Assembly: GCA_017607445.1 (NCBI GenBank) | Contig: JAEVHH010000003.1 | Location: forward strand, 3,348,001-3,412,000 | Direction of reading: 5' to 3' | Length of the DNA stretch: 64,000 bases | DNA from: Histoplasma ohiense | Lineage: Eukaryota; Ascomycota; Eurotiomycetes; Onygenales; Ajellomycetaceae | Shown here: piece after piece, positions 1 to 11,968 of the stretch | Numbering within the stretch: the stretch's first letter is position 1 | How the letters are laid out: the number at the start of each line of letters is the position of its first letter | The notes under the pieces: model-generated | Database searches by the model: none | Told to the model about the DNA's origin: nothing | What the model saw: only the letters and a program-made list of their open reading frames with translations | Program-made: the position numbers and the translations under genes

Positions 1-1109
1 ACTGACTCAAGAGATCAGCAGCACAGTCATACAACTGAGCAACAGCTGTGGTCTATCTAGAGTCTCTGATCTCTATAGACTTTGTAGAACTGCTTGGCTG
101 CATGCAGTTCTATATATAATACTGCATGAGATAATGCAGCCACTTGGACACACACCATCTGACAGACCCCCACAGCAGTTCCAAGTCTATACAGATGATA
201 CAGATAGCACAACATTCAGTACAACTGATTCAATCAGTACAATAGATTCAATCAATGCAATCAGTACAAACAGTACAATCAGTTCAATCAGTACAATTGA
301 CTCAATTGATTCAATCAGTACAAATGGTACAATCGGTACAATCAGTTCAACCAGTTCAATCAGTACAAATGGTACAATTGATACAATTGATACAATCAGT
401 TCAATTGATTCAATCAGTTCAACTGATGCAAATGATTAAATCAGCATAATGAGCTCATCTGTTTCAACTAGCTGTGATGTAATCAGTACAGTCTGTATGC
501 TGACTCAGCTCTCAGCTGCAGATATGCACTCTTCTTCTTTCTTCTCACTACTCTCTCTATTTCTCTTCACTTCTTTCTTCTCATGATCTTCTTCAGTGCT
601 CTCTTCTCTCTCTTTCTCTGAGTTTGTGCTGAATTATGTGACTGTAAGATGTCATAGAGAGCACAGTCTTTTCTTCACTCTTCTCTTTATTTTTCTTTTC
701 AGAACACTTATTTCTTTTTTTTTCTTTTGTCTATCTCATCTGTCTTTTCTCTGCTGTTAGAAGCACAGACAGTTCTTGAATCAACTGAGAGAGTTATCTC
801 TCTCCATTCACTGTAAAGTCTTTCAGACACAGCAGCAGCAGTTTCCCTCAGAAACCACACTATAGCCTCATCATGAATGACTATATATCAGATTAGAAGT
901 GAATATGCAGCTCAGTAAAAACCTTTTCAATGAGCTGAATCTTCTCAAGAGTTGTCATCTGAATTCTGTTTTCTTTCTCTCTGTGTACATAGAAATCTCT
1001 CCAGTGTAGCACATCTTCATACTCTTCAGAAGGCTTCTGAAACACAGACACTGCCCATGTTTTCTTCAGAATGTTAAATCAATACAAACAAACAAACAAA
1101 CAAACAAAC
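1..1109 (+). mobile_element. LINE-C copy, 3' end only
   Basis: This stretch matches the last ~1.1 kb of the LINE-C copy at 20805-25738: its start aligns with about 24650 and both contain the same 10-bp minisatellite. It ends in an (ACAA)n tail at 1084-1109, after which the host sequence (a G1 antisense gene, homologous to 13840) resumes. The window begins inside the element, so the 5' part and the target-site duplication cannot be checked. The part from 500 to 1080 is CT-rich 3' UTR-like sequence with no convincing coding frame. Confidence 0.85.
205..437 (+). repeat. 10-bp minisatellite in LINE-C 3' region
   Basis: Tandem variants of CAATCAGTAC, CAATTGATTC and CAATCAGTTC, about 23 units. It lies in an open frame (134-439) that would encode a low-complexity Ser/Ile/Thr/Asp/Asn chain. 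A sister array of different length sits at the same place in the other LINE-C copy (24850-25075), so the array belongs to the element and was not gained after insertion. Whether the frame is translated is unknown; its openness may simply follow from the 10-bp unit lacking stops. Confidence 0.85.
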
Positions 1110-2080
1110 TATTTCAGTTGAAGTCTCAGAAGAATCATCTTATTGAATTTCTCAGATCTTCACAGCAAAGAATCTAATCACTACAGTCACAGTGCTCTGC
1201 AAAATGTTAATGTTTGAAGTATTCACATCAGTGACAATTAAATCCTCAGCAGTGTTGATAACTGTCTGAGTCAATTCAACAGCATTCACTGACATCTAAT
1301 AGAAAGTTAATATTATATACTGTAAAAACATCTGTTTTGAATAATAACTTATCAGAATGCAGATGTGCTTCATCATTGAGCAGTGCTTGCATTTTTTGCA
1401 TCAATTCTCAGCAGACTCACAATGATGATGAGGGGATGTTGTCAAATGTTGAATACAACAACAGCAATATACTGCTGTGTTTCTTTCTAACACTTCAATG
1501 AGACTGTCTGCTTTCTCATCTTTGTCTACATTATCAGCCAACTCAAATAATATATCAAGATCTTGACTCAGTGAGAATGACATTGATGTAATAGCAGAAT
1601 ATGAAAATGTGTTTTCTGAAATACTGCTATGATCAAATGTCATACTCTGCTGTGACAACAGATCATCAGAGTTTATATAGAATTCTAGAACTTCATCTGT
1701 ATTTTTATAGATCTGCATGTCAAGTACAAATCTCACAACAGCAGTTTGATATATGACAAATCTCTCATCTGAAACTTCATTGAAGAGCAGCATTTTGTGA
1801 AATTTATTGATCAAAGATTGACTGATTTTGTGAAAGCACTCAGACATCTATAATCTGTTAGTACTTTTAACAATCTCAGTTTAAGAAAACTTACAGCAGC
1901 ACAACTTCTATTTGATATATGACAGATATGACAGTGTGTTCATTCATTGTTCACAAAGTAAGAATATACTGAAGGATTCTGCAATCTCTTCAGACAACTC
2001 AAGCAAATGCTCTTGATGACAGACAGCATATCACTCTTCATAGACTTTGAATCAGCAATGGAAACAGCTGGTTCTGACAT
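1110..2080 (-). pseudogene. Antisense Cys-rich gene of G1 (upstream copy)
   Basis: Second copy of the gene at 13680-14810, on the strand opposite to G1 gag-pol. Reading down from an ATG at 2080, exon 1 encodes the cysteine module (C-x2-C, then CHIC and a final Cys), with the third cysteine now Tyr and one TGA. A 47-nt intron (1848-1894) has GTAAGT, a perfect TACTAAC branch site and TTATAG; the frame continues in phase 0 into a 148-codon exon beginning MSECFHK. The second intron (about 1296-1352) has lost its donor GT (now AT), a G-to-A change. The 3' end is cut off by the LINE at 1109. It belongs to a G1 element lying to the left, of which only this 3' part is in view. Confidence 0.7.
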
Positions 2081-2551
2081 TCTATCATAACTTTAATCAG
2101 TATCAAGATCTTGTTCAAAGAAGAAGAAGAAGCAAAAGCAACAAGAAAGAAAAACAGATGTTGAAGATTGAAATCAATATTGCAATGATGATCAAAAAAA
2201 TTGCAACAACACAAAATTCAACCCAAAATGAAAAATGCAATCATGCAATCAAAACTTTGAATTTCACAATAAAAATCATATAGAAAGATACAGTGTACTT
2301 TGTTTGATAAATTGATGTATTCTTTTTTAATAAAAAATTGTTAGTGGTGATGTTGATGATGATTTTTGATGAAGTGTGATTTTTGATGTAGAAGTCAAAG
2401 AAAAGAGATTCAGAAGTTGTATCTAAATCATGATTGAACTGCAATGACATCAAAAATGAAAAAATATTCTTCTGAAACAGCAACACTTTGAAATTAATCT
2501 CAACAATTAATCCAGCTCAATTCTGTGAACTCTATACAATATTAACCATAC
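2081..2551. other. G1 3' internal region between antisense gene and LTR
   Basis: Conserved with 14811-15287 and, inverted, with 17301-17777. On the minus strand all three copies hold the same hydrophobic-rich frame (here 2486-2241), broken only by TGA at Trp positions; it runs towards the antisense gene. It could be a 5' exon of that gene, its leader, or a chance open frame. A short plus-strand frame (2047-2283) overlaps and looks like a shadow. Confidence 0.5.
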
Positions 2552-2822
2552 TGTAATAGACGCAACGGAGATATCTATATTAGGAAATAGCTATGTGGCG
2601 ATAGAAGAACACAGAACACATCAGAATTAATGAGAAGAAACATAGCACACAGCATCATAGACAGCTGTAGCATGTGATGGTTGTCTATATAATGCTCACT
2701 GATATCCATAGATATTAGAAGATCAGTGATTAGCTTTGAATAATAGAGATTGCTACCTTCTTAACATTCTATATACATACTTCACACTGCTTTCATAATT
2801 ATACCTACAATCATCTCTTACA
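2552..2822 (+). repeat. G1 5' LTR (5'-truncated by ~70 bp)
   Basis: Aligns with the 337-bp LTRs at 15288-15624 and 15636-15972 from GTAATAGA to the terminal CTCTTACA, but lacks their first ~65-70 bp by an internal deletion. It is followed within 2 bp by the candidate primer binding site and then gag, so it is the working 5' LTR of this G1. What precedes it is the 3' end of another G1, so G1 units here are arranged head to tail. Confidence 0.75.
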
Positions 2823-2823
2823 A

Positions 2824-2852
2824 TTCTAATCACTCATAACTTTATTTGAGTG
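2824..2852 (+). promoter_or_regulatory. Candidate primer binding site with hairpin (G1)
   Basis: Starts 2 bp after the LTR. The 13-mer TTCTAATCACTCA (2824-2836) is identical at the same place in G3 (32967-32979), although the families differ otherwise. CACTCA (2831-2836) can pair with TGAGTG (2847-2852). It does not begin with TGG, so it is not complementary to a mature tRNA CCA end; an internal tRNA fragment or another primer is possible. Confidence 0.45.
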
Positions 2853-2908
2853 GTCTGTTGTTACACACACCTACAATAAAGTACACAACATTAGTTAAAA
2901 CACACAAG

Positions 2909-4020
2909 ATGATCTCAACATACACAAGATCTCTTGAAAATCAATCTGAATCCTCTACTGTCTCCAATGATCACAATGCATGTTTGCAACAGTTGAATGA
3001 TCAAATTCATGAATGAGAGCAGCAATTAGCTATTCTGCATGCACAACAGCAGCTCAATGAGTTGAAAGTGCAGATTTATGAAGATACTCTCATCAAGCCT
3101 CAATTAACTCAGAATATCACCACAGAATCACCACAAAATCAATCTGTGAACAATACAGATGATGATAATGAAACACCACTGAGATTGAAGATTAAGAACT
3201 ATTATCAAGGAAAAAATATGTTAGAATTCAAAGACTATAAAGATCACATATTGACTCTCTTTACACACCATCACTGGTATTATTGAAAGGAAGAATACAA
3301 GATAAATGATGCTAAACTCTACCTTGACACCCACATTAAGCAGAAATGGTTGAATTTTGTATCATTGTATGAGAGATATGGAGGAGCAACATCATTGACT
3401 TTTGATGATATGTTATCACATCTAGAAATGCAAATTAACAATCCACAGAATCAGCACTGATTGATGAGTCAAAAATTTCAAAATGCAAAGCAACAAGAAT
3501 GACAATCAATACACAATTTCTCTAAATATCTCAAAGACTGAGAATACTACTTACTCTCATATAGCAAAGAACAAAGAATGGATAACTTGTGTAGTAAAAC
3601 ATTGAAGATATTACACACTGAACTCAACTGTTGAAATCAAAAGTCTCAGAACTATGAAGAGTTGCTTTGAACTCTACAGACTTTTGAAGAAAATATGTCA
3701 GAGCAACAGCATGCTATTCACAAAGAAAGACCTGCAATATTCATAGAGAATCAGCATCATTCTGATAAATCTAGCAACTGTCAGAACAAGAGAAAATGAG
3801 AGGAACAAATGGATTCAACTGAACAAATCAAGAAAGATAAATATAACTGAATGAAGAAGTGTTCTCACTGTCATAAGAAGGGTCATATTGCAAATGATTG
3901 TTGAATATTACACTCTGAAAAATGCAATCAAGTTCAATAAGCAAAAAATCAGCAATCTCAATTGTAGAAGCAGCTGCTGCATTGGAAATATGAACAACTA
4001 GACTGCAAGATAAACAATTA
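2909..4020 (+). pseudogene. gag: G1 gag (capsid/nucleocapsid)
   Basis: Structural protein of the retrotransposon particle. The frame starts at ATG 2909, just after the leader, with a coiled, Gln-rich N-terminus, then a capsid-like segment (around 3200-3750) and a CCHC zinc knuckle CSHCHKKGHIANDC (3860-3901) for RNA binding. About a dozen in-frame TGA codons interrupt it. The frame runs into the pol region, which lies in the -1 frame, so a programmed -1 shift or an overlap is likely; a plain frameshift mutation cannot be excluded, but G3 shows the same arrangement. Confidence 0.8.
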
Positions 4021-6491
4021 TTGGTGATGAATACATGAATACTGACAGAAGCAGAATGGTCAATGATGTGGACACTAGTGGATTCTGACACAGATGCAAA
4101 CTTTGTATCCCATGCCTGGACATCAAAATATTTCTCAAAGACAGAAGATAAATCAAAAGTAGTGGAAGCAGTTGATAATCATAAAATTAAATCATATGAA
4201 CAACAAAGAGCTGCAATGAAGATTATCAATGATGAACATATTCTTCAAGAAGAATTCCATCATTTCAAAGAAGTCAATATTAGCAGATATGACATAATTT
4301 TGAACATGCTGTGATTGAAAGCTGCGAACCCTGATATCAACTGAGTGTGAAGATGCTGAATCTATAGAAAAACATCAAATATTAACCACATGCATCTGAA
4401 TACTGCTAAAGAATTTGCAACACTAATTGATGATGGCAATATTATATTCACTGCTTTATCATTACAAGCTGTGAGTGCAGCAACTGAGTCAAATATCTCA
4501 GATGATTATAAAGATTATCTTGATATATTCCAAGAAGACATATCTGATGCAGAACACACATCTCATGATCATGCCATAGATCTCAAACCTGGCAAGAAAC
4601 CCTCATACCAATCAATATATAACTTATCACCTCAAGAACTCTCCATCCTCTGAGAATATATCAAAAAAGCATTAGAGAAGAATTGAATACATTCATTCAA
4701 GAGCCCAGCAGACACACCAGTATTATTCATACTCAAGAAAGATGAAACCCTGCATTTTTGTGTGGATTATTGAGAATTGAATGAAATAACAGTCAAGAAT
4801 TGATATCCACTGCTCTTGATAAGTGAAATACTTGATAGATTAGCAGGTGTCAAAATATATACACAGCTGAATCTTAGAGACACATATCATAGAATTCACA
4901 TACAAGCAGAGGATGAATGAAAAACAGCATTTCAAACACAATATGAACATTTTGAATATCTAGTCTTATCTTTTGAACTAATCAATACCTCTGCAATCTT
5001 TCAATCTTATATCAACAAAGCTCTCAGTGATCTTTTAGACATATATTGCATGGCTTATCTTGATGATATTGTAATCTATTCAAACACACTTGATGAACAT
5101 GTCGTCCATGTTAAGAATGTGCTGGAATGGTTAAGGCGATGGAGACTATATGCCAAACTTAGTAAGTGTACATTCCACACAACAGAAATTGGATTTTTGA
5201 GTTTTGTGATTACCACACAGAGCATTACTGTTGAGAAACACTGTGTCAACACAATTCTAGATTGATCAGAACTGCAAACTATAAACAAATTGCAAATATT
5301 TCTAGAATTCATCAATTTCTATCATCAATTCATATACAAGTTCTCAATAATAACAGCATCTCTGACTGAATTGTTAAAAGATTACAAAATAAAAAGAGGG
5401 AAGAATAATGCATCTGTTCAGTTAGACAAAAACTGCAAGCATACAATTTTGCAGTTAAAAGAATGCTTTACAAAAGCATCATTGTTGATCCACTTTGATC
5501 CACAGTGAAAACTCTGTATAGAAACAGATGGATCTGATGTTGCAATCATCACAGTAATATCACAATTAATGAATGATGATCACTGACACTCAATCATGTT
5601 TTGATCTAGAAAGCTCACAGAAACAGAAAGTTATTATCAAATATATGATCTAGAAATGTTGCTGATTGTAGAAGTTTTCAGACAATGATGTCACTATTTA
5701 TATGATAGCAGACATTCAATAACTGTTTTATCTGATCATATCAATCTTCAGTGCTTCATGACAACAAAGCAGCTAAATGAGTGTCAGATTCACTGAATGA
5801 AAATACTCTTAGTGTTCAATTTTGAAATAGAGTATCATTCTGAGAAAAATAATCCCACAGATGTATCAAGTCATCACTCAGATTTTGTAAAATACACAGC
5901 TCTCTTGATGAGGCTCTCTACTCTGCAAGAGAAGCTGTGTAAGAGAATCTTTAAGTCACTAAAGACAAAAGAAAACACAAAGTTAGATCAATGTGTCAAG
6001 ATGATGTGAAAAGATCTGCAAGCTAATGAAAATTGTTGAGTGAAGAAACTTATAGTCATCAATGACAACAACCTCTGCAGAATAAAGAATGCATCTGTGA
6101 ATGAGAATAAGATCACAGACATTACAGAGTTAAATCTAGAGATTCTGATGTTATAAATTCTAGTCATCAAAATATTTGAATCTGAGACAGTCTATTGTGA
6201 AGAGATAGCTGAATCTATCATTGAACTCTTACTGCAGATTCAGAATAGAGATGCTGACATGTCTGAACTTTGCAGAAGACTAGAGATAAATGACACTAGT
6301 GTAGATAATCATTCAATCTGAGCAGTAAATAAAGATGATCTACTCAGAAAAGATGATAAAGTCTACATACTGCAAGACAAGATTATAAAGCATGAAATAA
6401 TGAAAATGAACTATGATGATCCTCAAGATGACCATTTTGAATGTGACAAAATCATTGAAGCAATCAAATGCAAGTACTTATGACATGATAT
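3960..6491 (+). pseudogene. pol: G1 pol, part 1 (protease, RT, RNase H, integrase start)
   Basis: One frame throughout (ORF pieces at 4063, 4390, 5050, 5290 and 5797 agree). The protease site is LVDSDTDANF (about 4078-4107), where DSG has become DSD. RT shows the FCVDY..LN block (about 4760) and the catalytic YLDDIVIYSN (5053-5082). The RNase H region begins at ETDGSD (about 5523). An H2C2-type integrase start (DHFECDKIIEAIKCKYL) comes just before the G2 insertion at 6496. Stops are TGA where Arg or Trp is expected, for example N-R-YPL and DE-W-KTAF. The rest of the integrase is at 12445-13640. Confidence 0.85.
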
Positions 6492-6496
6492 GAGTG

Positions 6497-6967
6497 TGTA
6501 ATGGGCGTACTTCGATTAACGATTTGGTACTATCCTAATTACAGATTACGAATTGATTAAGGAAAGAAAGAGAAAAGAAATCAGAAGAAAAGGTCATACA
6601 AAGAGGGTTCTTATAGGGGAAAGTTCAGGGCGGAAGAATATCAGAAGCCGCTCCACAGTGGAGTGTGGAGTGGAAGAACATTAAAGGGTATGTGTAAGAA
6701 TCATTAGAAGCTACACAAGTGTGGAATGTGGGGTGGGGGAATCATTGAGGGCTACGCGGAAGAATTGTTAGAGACTACACAAGCACAGAACACAGAGTGG
6801 GAGAATGTAAGGAGCTATGTGGAAGAATCATTAGAAACTACACAAGCACAGAGCACAGAGCAGAAGAACATCAAGGATTATGCAAGATCACAACAGCCAG
6901 AAACAAGCAGGTGTAGAAGGGGAGTTGGTTGTGTAAGTTGATTACTAACAGATGCTAATCTGTCACA
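6497..6967 (-). repeat. G2 3' LTR (471 bp)
   Basis: Same length as the partner at 11969-12439 and as the G2b LTR at 18895-19365. Ends are TGTAAT... and ...GTCACA on the plus strand. The two LTRs of this element differ only by scattered transitions, mostly C/T or G/A at ancestral CpG and in GG/CC runs. The pol stop codon falls just inside the LTR. Confidence 0.93.
6690..6890. repeat. 63-bp imperfect tandem repeats inside the G2 LTR
   Basis: About three units of 63 bp, recognisable by GAAGAATCATTAGA followed by a run rich in ACRCRRGC and CAGAGC. They give an open plus-strand frame with repeated EESLETT blocks, which I read as a by-product of a unit length divisible by three. The same array is in the partner LTR (about 12160-12360) and in G2b. 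Such arrays in LTRs often act as U3 enhancers; that is inference here. Confidence 0.7.
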
Positions 6968-9900
6968 TTATCCCCTTCTACCAGGGTGAGTGAGGACTCA
7001 TAGATGTCGAGGGCGGCGGTGTCCTCCAAGGCAGACACAGATTCCCAGGTCAGACAATCATATCCTACCCATTTGATGAGGTATTCACAGCAGTGGTGGT
7101 TGGTTCTATTGTCAAGAATTGCTTTGATTTCCCACTTGAGTTTGTTGTCTTCTTCTACAATGGCAGGTGGCTGCCAATCGGAGGTTCTCTGTGAGGGGAA
7201 TGGATCCTCGGCTGCGGGTTGGAGCAGGTTTGTATGAAAGACATCATGGATGTCAGGTGGGGTGTTGAGTCGATAATTGTGTGTGTCTAGCACTTCCTTC
7301 ACTGTATACTTGGTGTGGTGGTAATCTAGTGTATGTGAGGGGTGGTCTGTTCTTATGTTTTTGAGGTCCAGTCAGACTTTGTCTTCTACATGGTATTGGG
7401 TTGCAGAACTCCTTCTGGTGTTCACTTGGTCCTCATAATCTTGCTGAGTGCTGGTCATTGAAGCTTCTGCCCATTCACAGGCTTTCTTCAGCTTGCTCAT
7501 GATGTTCTCTGCTGCCTGTATGGAGCTGCAGGCGTACGCAGTTTCTTGGGGAGTCTCAGGGAAGTTCAGGACCTCTAAGTTGTATCTGTGTAGGAGGAAG
7601 AATGAGCTTATGCCTGTTGTAGCAGAATCTCAACTGTTAATCACAATCTCAGCATGTGGCAGCAGATTGCTCCAGTTGTCTTGCACATAATTGCAGAACT
7701 TATGAAGAATGTTCTTTATCATTTGTATCATTCTCTCAGTAGCTCCATCAGTCTCTGGGTGGTACACTGTTGATAACTTTCATTCAATTCTTAATAATTG
7801 GCATACACAGGCCCAGAGTGCACTGATGAATTGACTGTCTCTATCTGACACAATGAATGAGAGCAGACCATGCATATGATAGAATGGGCTTCTGATAAAG
7901 GCATCTGCAACTACTTTGATGTTCATCTTGTCACAGGGCTGTAGTATTACACCCTTGCTGAGTTGATTGACAATGACTAGAATGTTCGTAGAACCTCCAC
8001 TCTCAGGTAAGAAAACTGCAAAATCAATAGCTATATCATGTCAAGTTCAGTTGGGGACAGGTAGAGGCTTCAGTATCTCTTTTCAGCATTCACACCATGC
8101 TGTCACTGAGCCACAGTGATCACAGTTGTGTACAAACTGGTGTATGTCTTTTGACATATCTGGTCAGTAGAATTCTTGGGTGATGATGTTGTACATGATT
8201 TCACATTCTGAGTGTTCAGTCATTGGTGAGTCATGAATTTCTTGCATGATCTGTGTTCATAGAGGTTCTGAATCGGGGACCCATTGTCTATCTCAAAAGT
8301 GTAAGCAGTTGTCATCATCAATCAAACATGCTGAGATATCTGTTCTTGAGTATATGCTTGCAGGGAATTGAGATGCTCTGTTTCATATAGCTTTGATGAC
8401 TTGTTGCCAGGATTCATCTGCTTCTGCTGCTAGCTTCCATTGTTCTTCGAGTGAGGGTTCTTGAGCTTGGGACTGGTTGACATGTACATGGGGTTCGTCT
8501 GGTTGTGTAGGACTTTCTATGATTGCAGAGTTGATTAATTGATGCTCTTGGTGTTTCCATCTGTTGTTCAAGTCATCAGATGGCATATCTTGTTCTCAGC
8601 AGGACAGAGCATCCACAAGGGTGTTCTCTACTCCAGGTTGATAATGAATTGTGAATGAAAAACAGCTAAGAAACAATGACCAACACATATGCCTTTCAGT
8701 GAGCTTACAAGTGATTGTGAAGTACTCTAAGTTCTTATGATTGGTAACAATCTCAAACTTTTCAATGCTCATAAGTTCGGACTCTCATTCTTCAAGGCAT
8801 CATATGATTGCTAGGAGCTCCTTGTTGTAGATCTCATAGTTGCATTTGATGGGTGACATCTTTTTCAAGATGAAGGCACAGAGTTGTAGGACATCTTCAT
8901 TATCATATTGCATCAGTGCCCCATCTACTATGTAATCTGAGGTGTCTGTTTCAAGAATTGTATGCTTATCTGAATTGAATGATTGCAGCATTGGGGTGCT
9001 TGTGAACATACACTTCAGCTTTTTGAATGCTGCATCTGCTTCATCAGTCCATTGGAACACAGCGTCTTTCTGGGTCAGATCTGTCAGTGGTCGTACAATA
9101 TTGGAGAAGTCTTTGATGAACCTTCAGTAGAAGTTGGCAAATTCTAGGAAGCTTCTAGTCCCTTTTACCAAGACTGGTGCCTTCCAGTTGAGGATTGCTT
9201 CCACCTTCTTAGAATCCATGCATACGCCTTTTTCAGCTTCGATGATGAATCCTAGATAGGTTGTAGACTTGGTCTCGAAGTCACATTTGTCAATGTCCAC
9301 TTGCAGTCTGGCTTTTTGTAGGCAGTCAAGCACTTGTCGTATGTGCTTGCAGTGCTCAGTGAGCAGTCCATCAGTGAAGATCAGAATATCATCCATGTAC
9401 ACTGAGGTGATCTCATTGAGCAGGTCTTGTAGGGCCCAGTTAATGTATTTCTGGAATGTGCTCAGGGCGTTCACTAATCCAAAAGGGGTCACTGTTCATT
9501 CATATAATCCATAACACATACGAAAAGCAGTTAGCCATTCATCACCTTCATTAATTCTTATCTTATAGAAGGCTGCAGAGATGTCAAGCTTCATAAATCA
9601 TTTTGCTTTTTCTACTTATTTGAGTGTTTTGTTGATGAGTGGGAGAGGGTATCAGTCCTTCTGTGTAATCTTGTTGAGTCCTTGGTAGTCAACACAGAAT
9701 TGTAAGCCTTCTTCTGATTTCTTTGCAAACAGTATGAGTGCTGCAGTGGGTGAGTTGCTAACATGAATGAAGTCTTTGTCCAATAGTCTGTTGAGTGTTT
9801 TTCATAGAACAAGGAGCTTGTCATGTGACATGCTGTAGAGAGGATCTCAGAGTGGTTGTGGGTTCTTACTGTCCTTCTTGATGAGCTCAATTGTATGATC

Positions 9901-10500
9901 TATGCTGGGTCCTCGGTGAGGAGGAAGCTTTTCAGCTTCTTTTTCATTGAACATGTCTGCGAAGTCTTTGTACAATTCAGGTAGTTCCTTGTGCAATTTC
10001 TTGGGATCTTTGAGTTCTAGCTTTTCTAATGCTTTTTTGATATCTGCCATGCTAGCAGTGAACACTTGAACATTCTTCTTCTCATGTGCTTGATGAATTA
10101 GTAGTTTGTATGCTTCTGCTGATATCTGGGTGAGATCAGCAGTCCTATTGACATCCTTCTTGTAAACACAGTTGCCTTCTGGGAAAATAAGACAGTGGTT
10201 GTGTGTATCCAACAAGGTTCCAAATTCTGTGAGCTATGATAGACTGAGCATTAGATCATATTCAAGATCTTGTATTTTGTATGTGTATATGTTCTTTTTC
10301 TTGTGTCCTTCTACATCAACATTAAATCTTACTATGTTGTAGAAGGCAGATCCTCTGAGGCTGTCAAATCCACTGAGCTTATATGGTTTGGAAAAGGGGA
10401 TACACTGGAGCTTATGCTTCTCGACCAGCTGGGTGTCTATAAGAGCATAGTGAAGGAAACCACTGTCTATCATTGCTCATACATTAACTAAGCTATTTAC
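6955..10500 (-). pseudogene. pol: G2 pol (protease, RT, RNase H, integrase, chromodomain)
   Basis: All pieces share one minus-strand frame. From right to left: protease (MIDSGFLHYALID, about 10473-10435), a linker ending EKLPPHRGPSIDHTIEL (typical of the RT start), RT with FCVDYQGLN and the catalytic YMDDILIF (about 9400-9377), RNase H (LETDTSDYIVDGAL, about 8960), an H2C2 zinc region (about 8240-8100), the integrase core with AIDF...D and the downstream HPETDG block (about 7770), and a chromodomain WEIKAILDNR...YLIKWVGYD...WE (about 7140-7010). Roughly two dozen TGA stops sit at Arg or Trp sites. The frame is -1 relative to gag. Otherwise length and order are complete for the family. Confidence 0.9.
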
Positions 10501-10539
10501 AATAGCAGAGACTATGATTGTGTCTGCTTGCATCTTCTG

Positions 10540-11474
10540 CTTGAATCTTCAGCTAGCTTTCTGCTCCTTGAGCTCTCATCTGTGTTTTAGAGTGAGAGCT
10601 CATCTTTTCCCTGTTCTTGCCTATCCATGGGTGATGCAGTGTTTACACATGTGGGGGGTTTACTTGAGATGATTGCATTTGGACATTGGTTTGTGAAGTG
10701 CTCTGGCTTGTTGCAGTGTATGCAGACTTCTCTGATGATTTGGTTGGCAGCATTCTTCTCTGAGATGTTGGGGACCCTCGAGCAACTTGTGTTTATGTGT
10801 GGGACTCAGTTCATTGATTCTGGTTTGGAGGTGGGGGGTGCTGCAGAGTGGTTTGAAGTGTACACATTTGTTCAGCAGAATCCTCTGCAATTTTGAAGTG
10901 CACAGAACTGAGACAGATTGTTGTCCAACAGACAAAGATCAGCACAGAATTCACTGTATGTTGAGAGCTTTGAATGCTCTACACTTTGATTATGCAATTG
11001 AAAGTTCAAGTTCTTGAACAACATGTTGATCTTGACAGTGTTGTTCCAGTCTTGCCCATCTGCTTCTAGAAGCTTATGATTGAATTCAGAAAGATAAGTT
11101 GCCAACACAACATTCATCTGATGAGTCTGATTAAGCCAGTCTAACATCTTGGCTTGAAGTGTAGGATTGAGGAAGAGGGAGTCAAGTTGTTGGAAGACTA
11201 GCTCTGGTGTACACTGGTGGTTCTGGCAATGACTCATCCAGGGTTGGAATTTTGCTAACACATCACCATCCAATCTGCTATGGATATACCACACTTGATT
11301 GGATAGCGAGCCTATTGCTCGTCCATCGATGTCCAATTTGGTGTTTGCTTTTGACTTCCATGTGAGATAGAGTGCTAGGTCTCCCTCATATTTGTTGAGG
11401 ATTGAGAGCTTCTCTCTTGGGGGCTTTTTGTGAGGCGCAGGTGTAGAAGGAATGGTGAACATGGAAGTGCTCAT
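10540..11474 (-). pseudogene. gag: G2 gag
   Basis: Starts at ATG 11474 (MSTSMFTIPSTPAPHKKPP). The first 200 codons are open: a Pro-rich start, then a capsid-like helical domain with LATYLSEFNHKLLEADGQDW. A TGA at 10872 interrupts the frame, which continues to a CCHC knuckle CIHCNKPEHFTNQC (about 10716-10675) where the usual Gly before His is Glu. A long leader (11475-11968) separates it from the 5' LTR. Confidence 0.85.
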
Positions 11475-11644
11475 CTCAGCAAGTCATCATTGCAATTCAG
11501 CCATCTGTAGCACCTGCTGCTGGAGGATGCTTCATAGATCTAAGTTATTGTCCGCCATGTTCGGGTGTGGCAGGTGTTTGTAGAATTGCTTGTAGTTCAT
11601 TTTGATATCTAAGAACATATAATAATAAAAAAAAAAGAAAAGGA

Positions 11645-11968
11645 ATACTCAATCCTCTTGCAGGCACTATTCACAGTGTTGCAGTGCTAAGCTTGGTCAA
11701 GCTTCTTTGTGAACACTATTCACAGTGTTACAGTTTGTAGGCACTCGGGCCTCGTAGAACACAGTCGATTGTGTTTCAGACACTTAGACACAACAGCCTA
11801 TATAACTAATGATAAAAGCACTCAGGCCCACAAGGAATCTCTTGTAACAACTAGACACTCAGGCCTGTAAACAACACACTCAGGCGTAAGAACTGGTAAC
11901 AACACACTTGAGTGTAAGAACTAATAACAAAGCACTCAGGCCTTAAATGCAGAAGAATCAATTTGTAA
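11645..11968 (-). repeat. G2 5' leader with short direct repeats
   Basis: Non-coding leader between gag and the 5' LTR. Two copies of CACTATTCACAGTGTT (about 11667 and 11714) are followed by at least five copies of CACTCAGGCC-like words at 20-50 bp spacing between 11731 and 11945, several paired with GTAAxAAC. The words are on the plus strand, so the RNA reads GGCCTGAGTG. They could be packaging or primer-related signals or simply expanded repeats. No clear PBS of the G1/G3 type is seen. Confidence 0.55.

Noticed and set aside
2047..2283. Basic plus-strand ORF in the G1 3' region
   Set aside because: The other copies have stops in this frame and it overlaps the better-kept minus frame.
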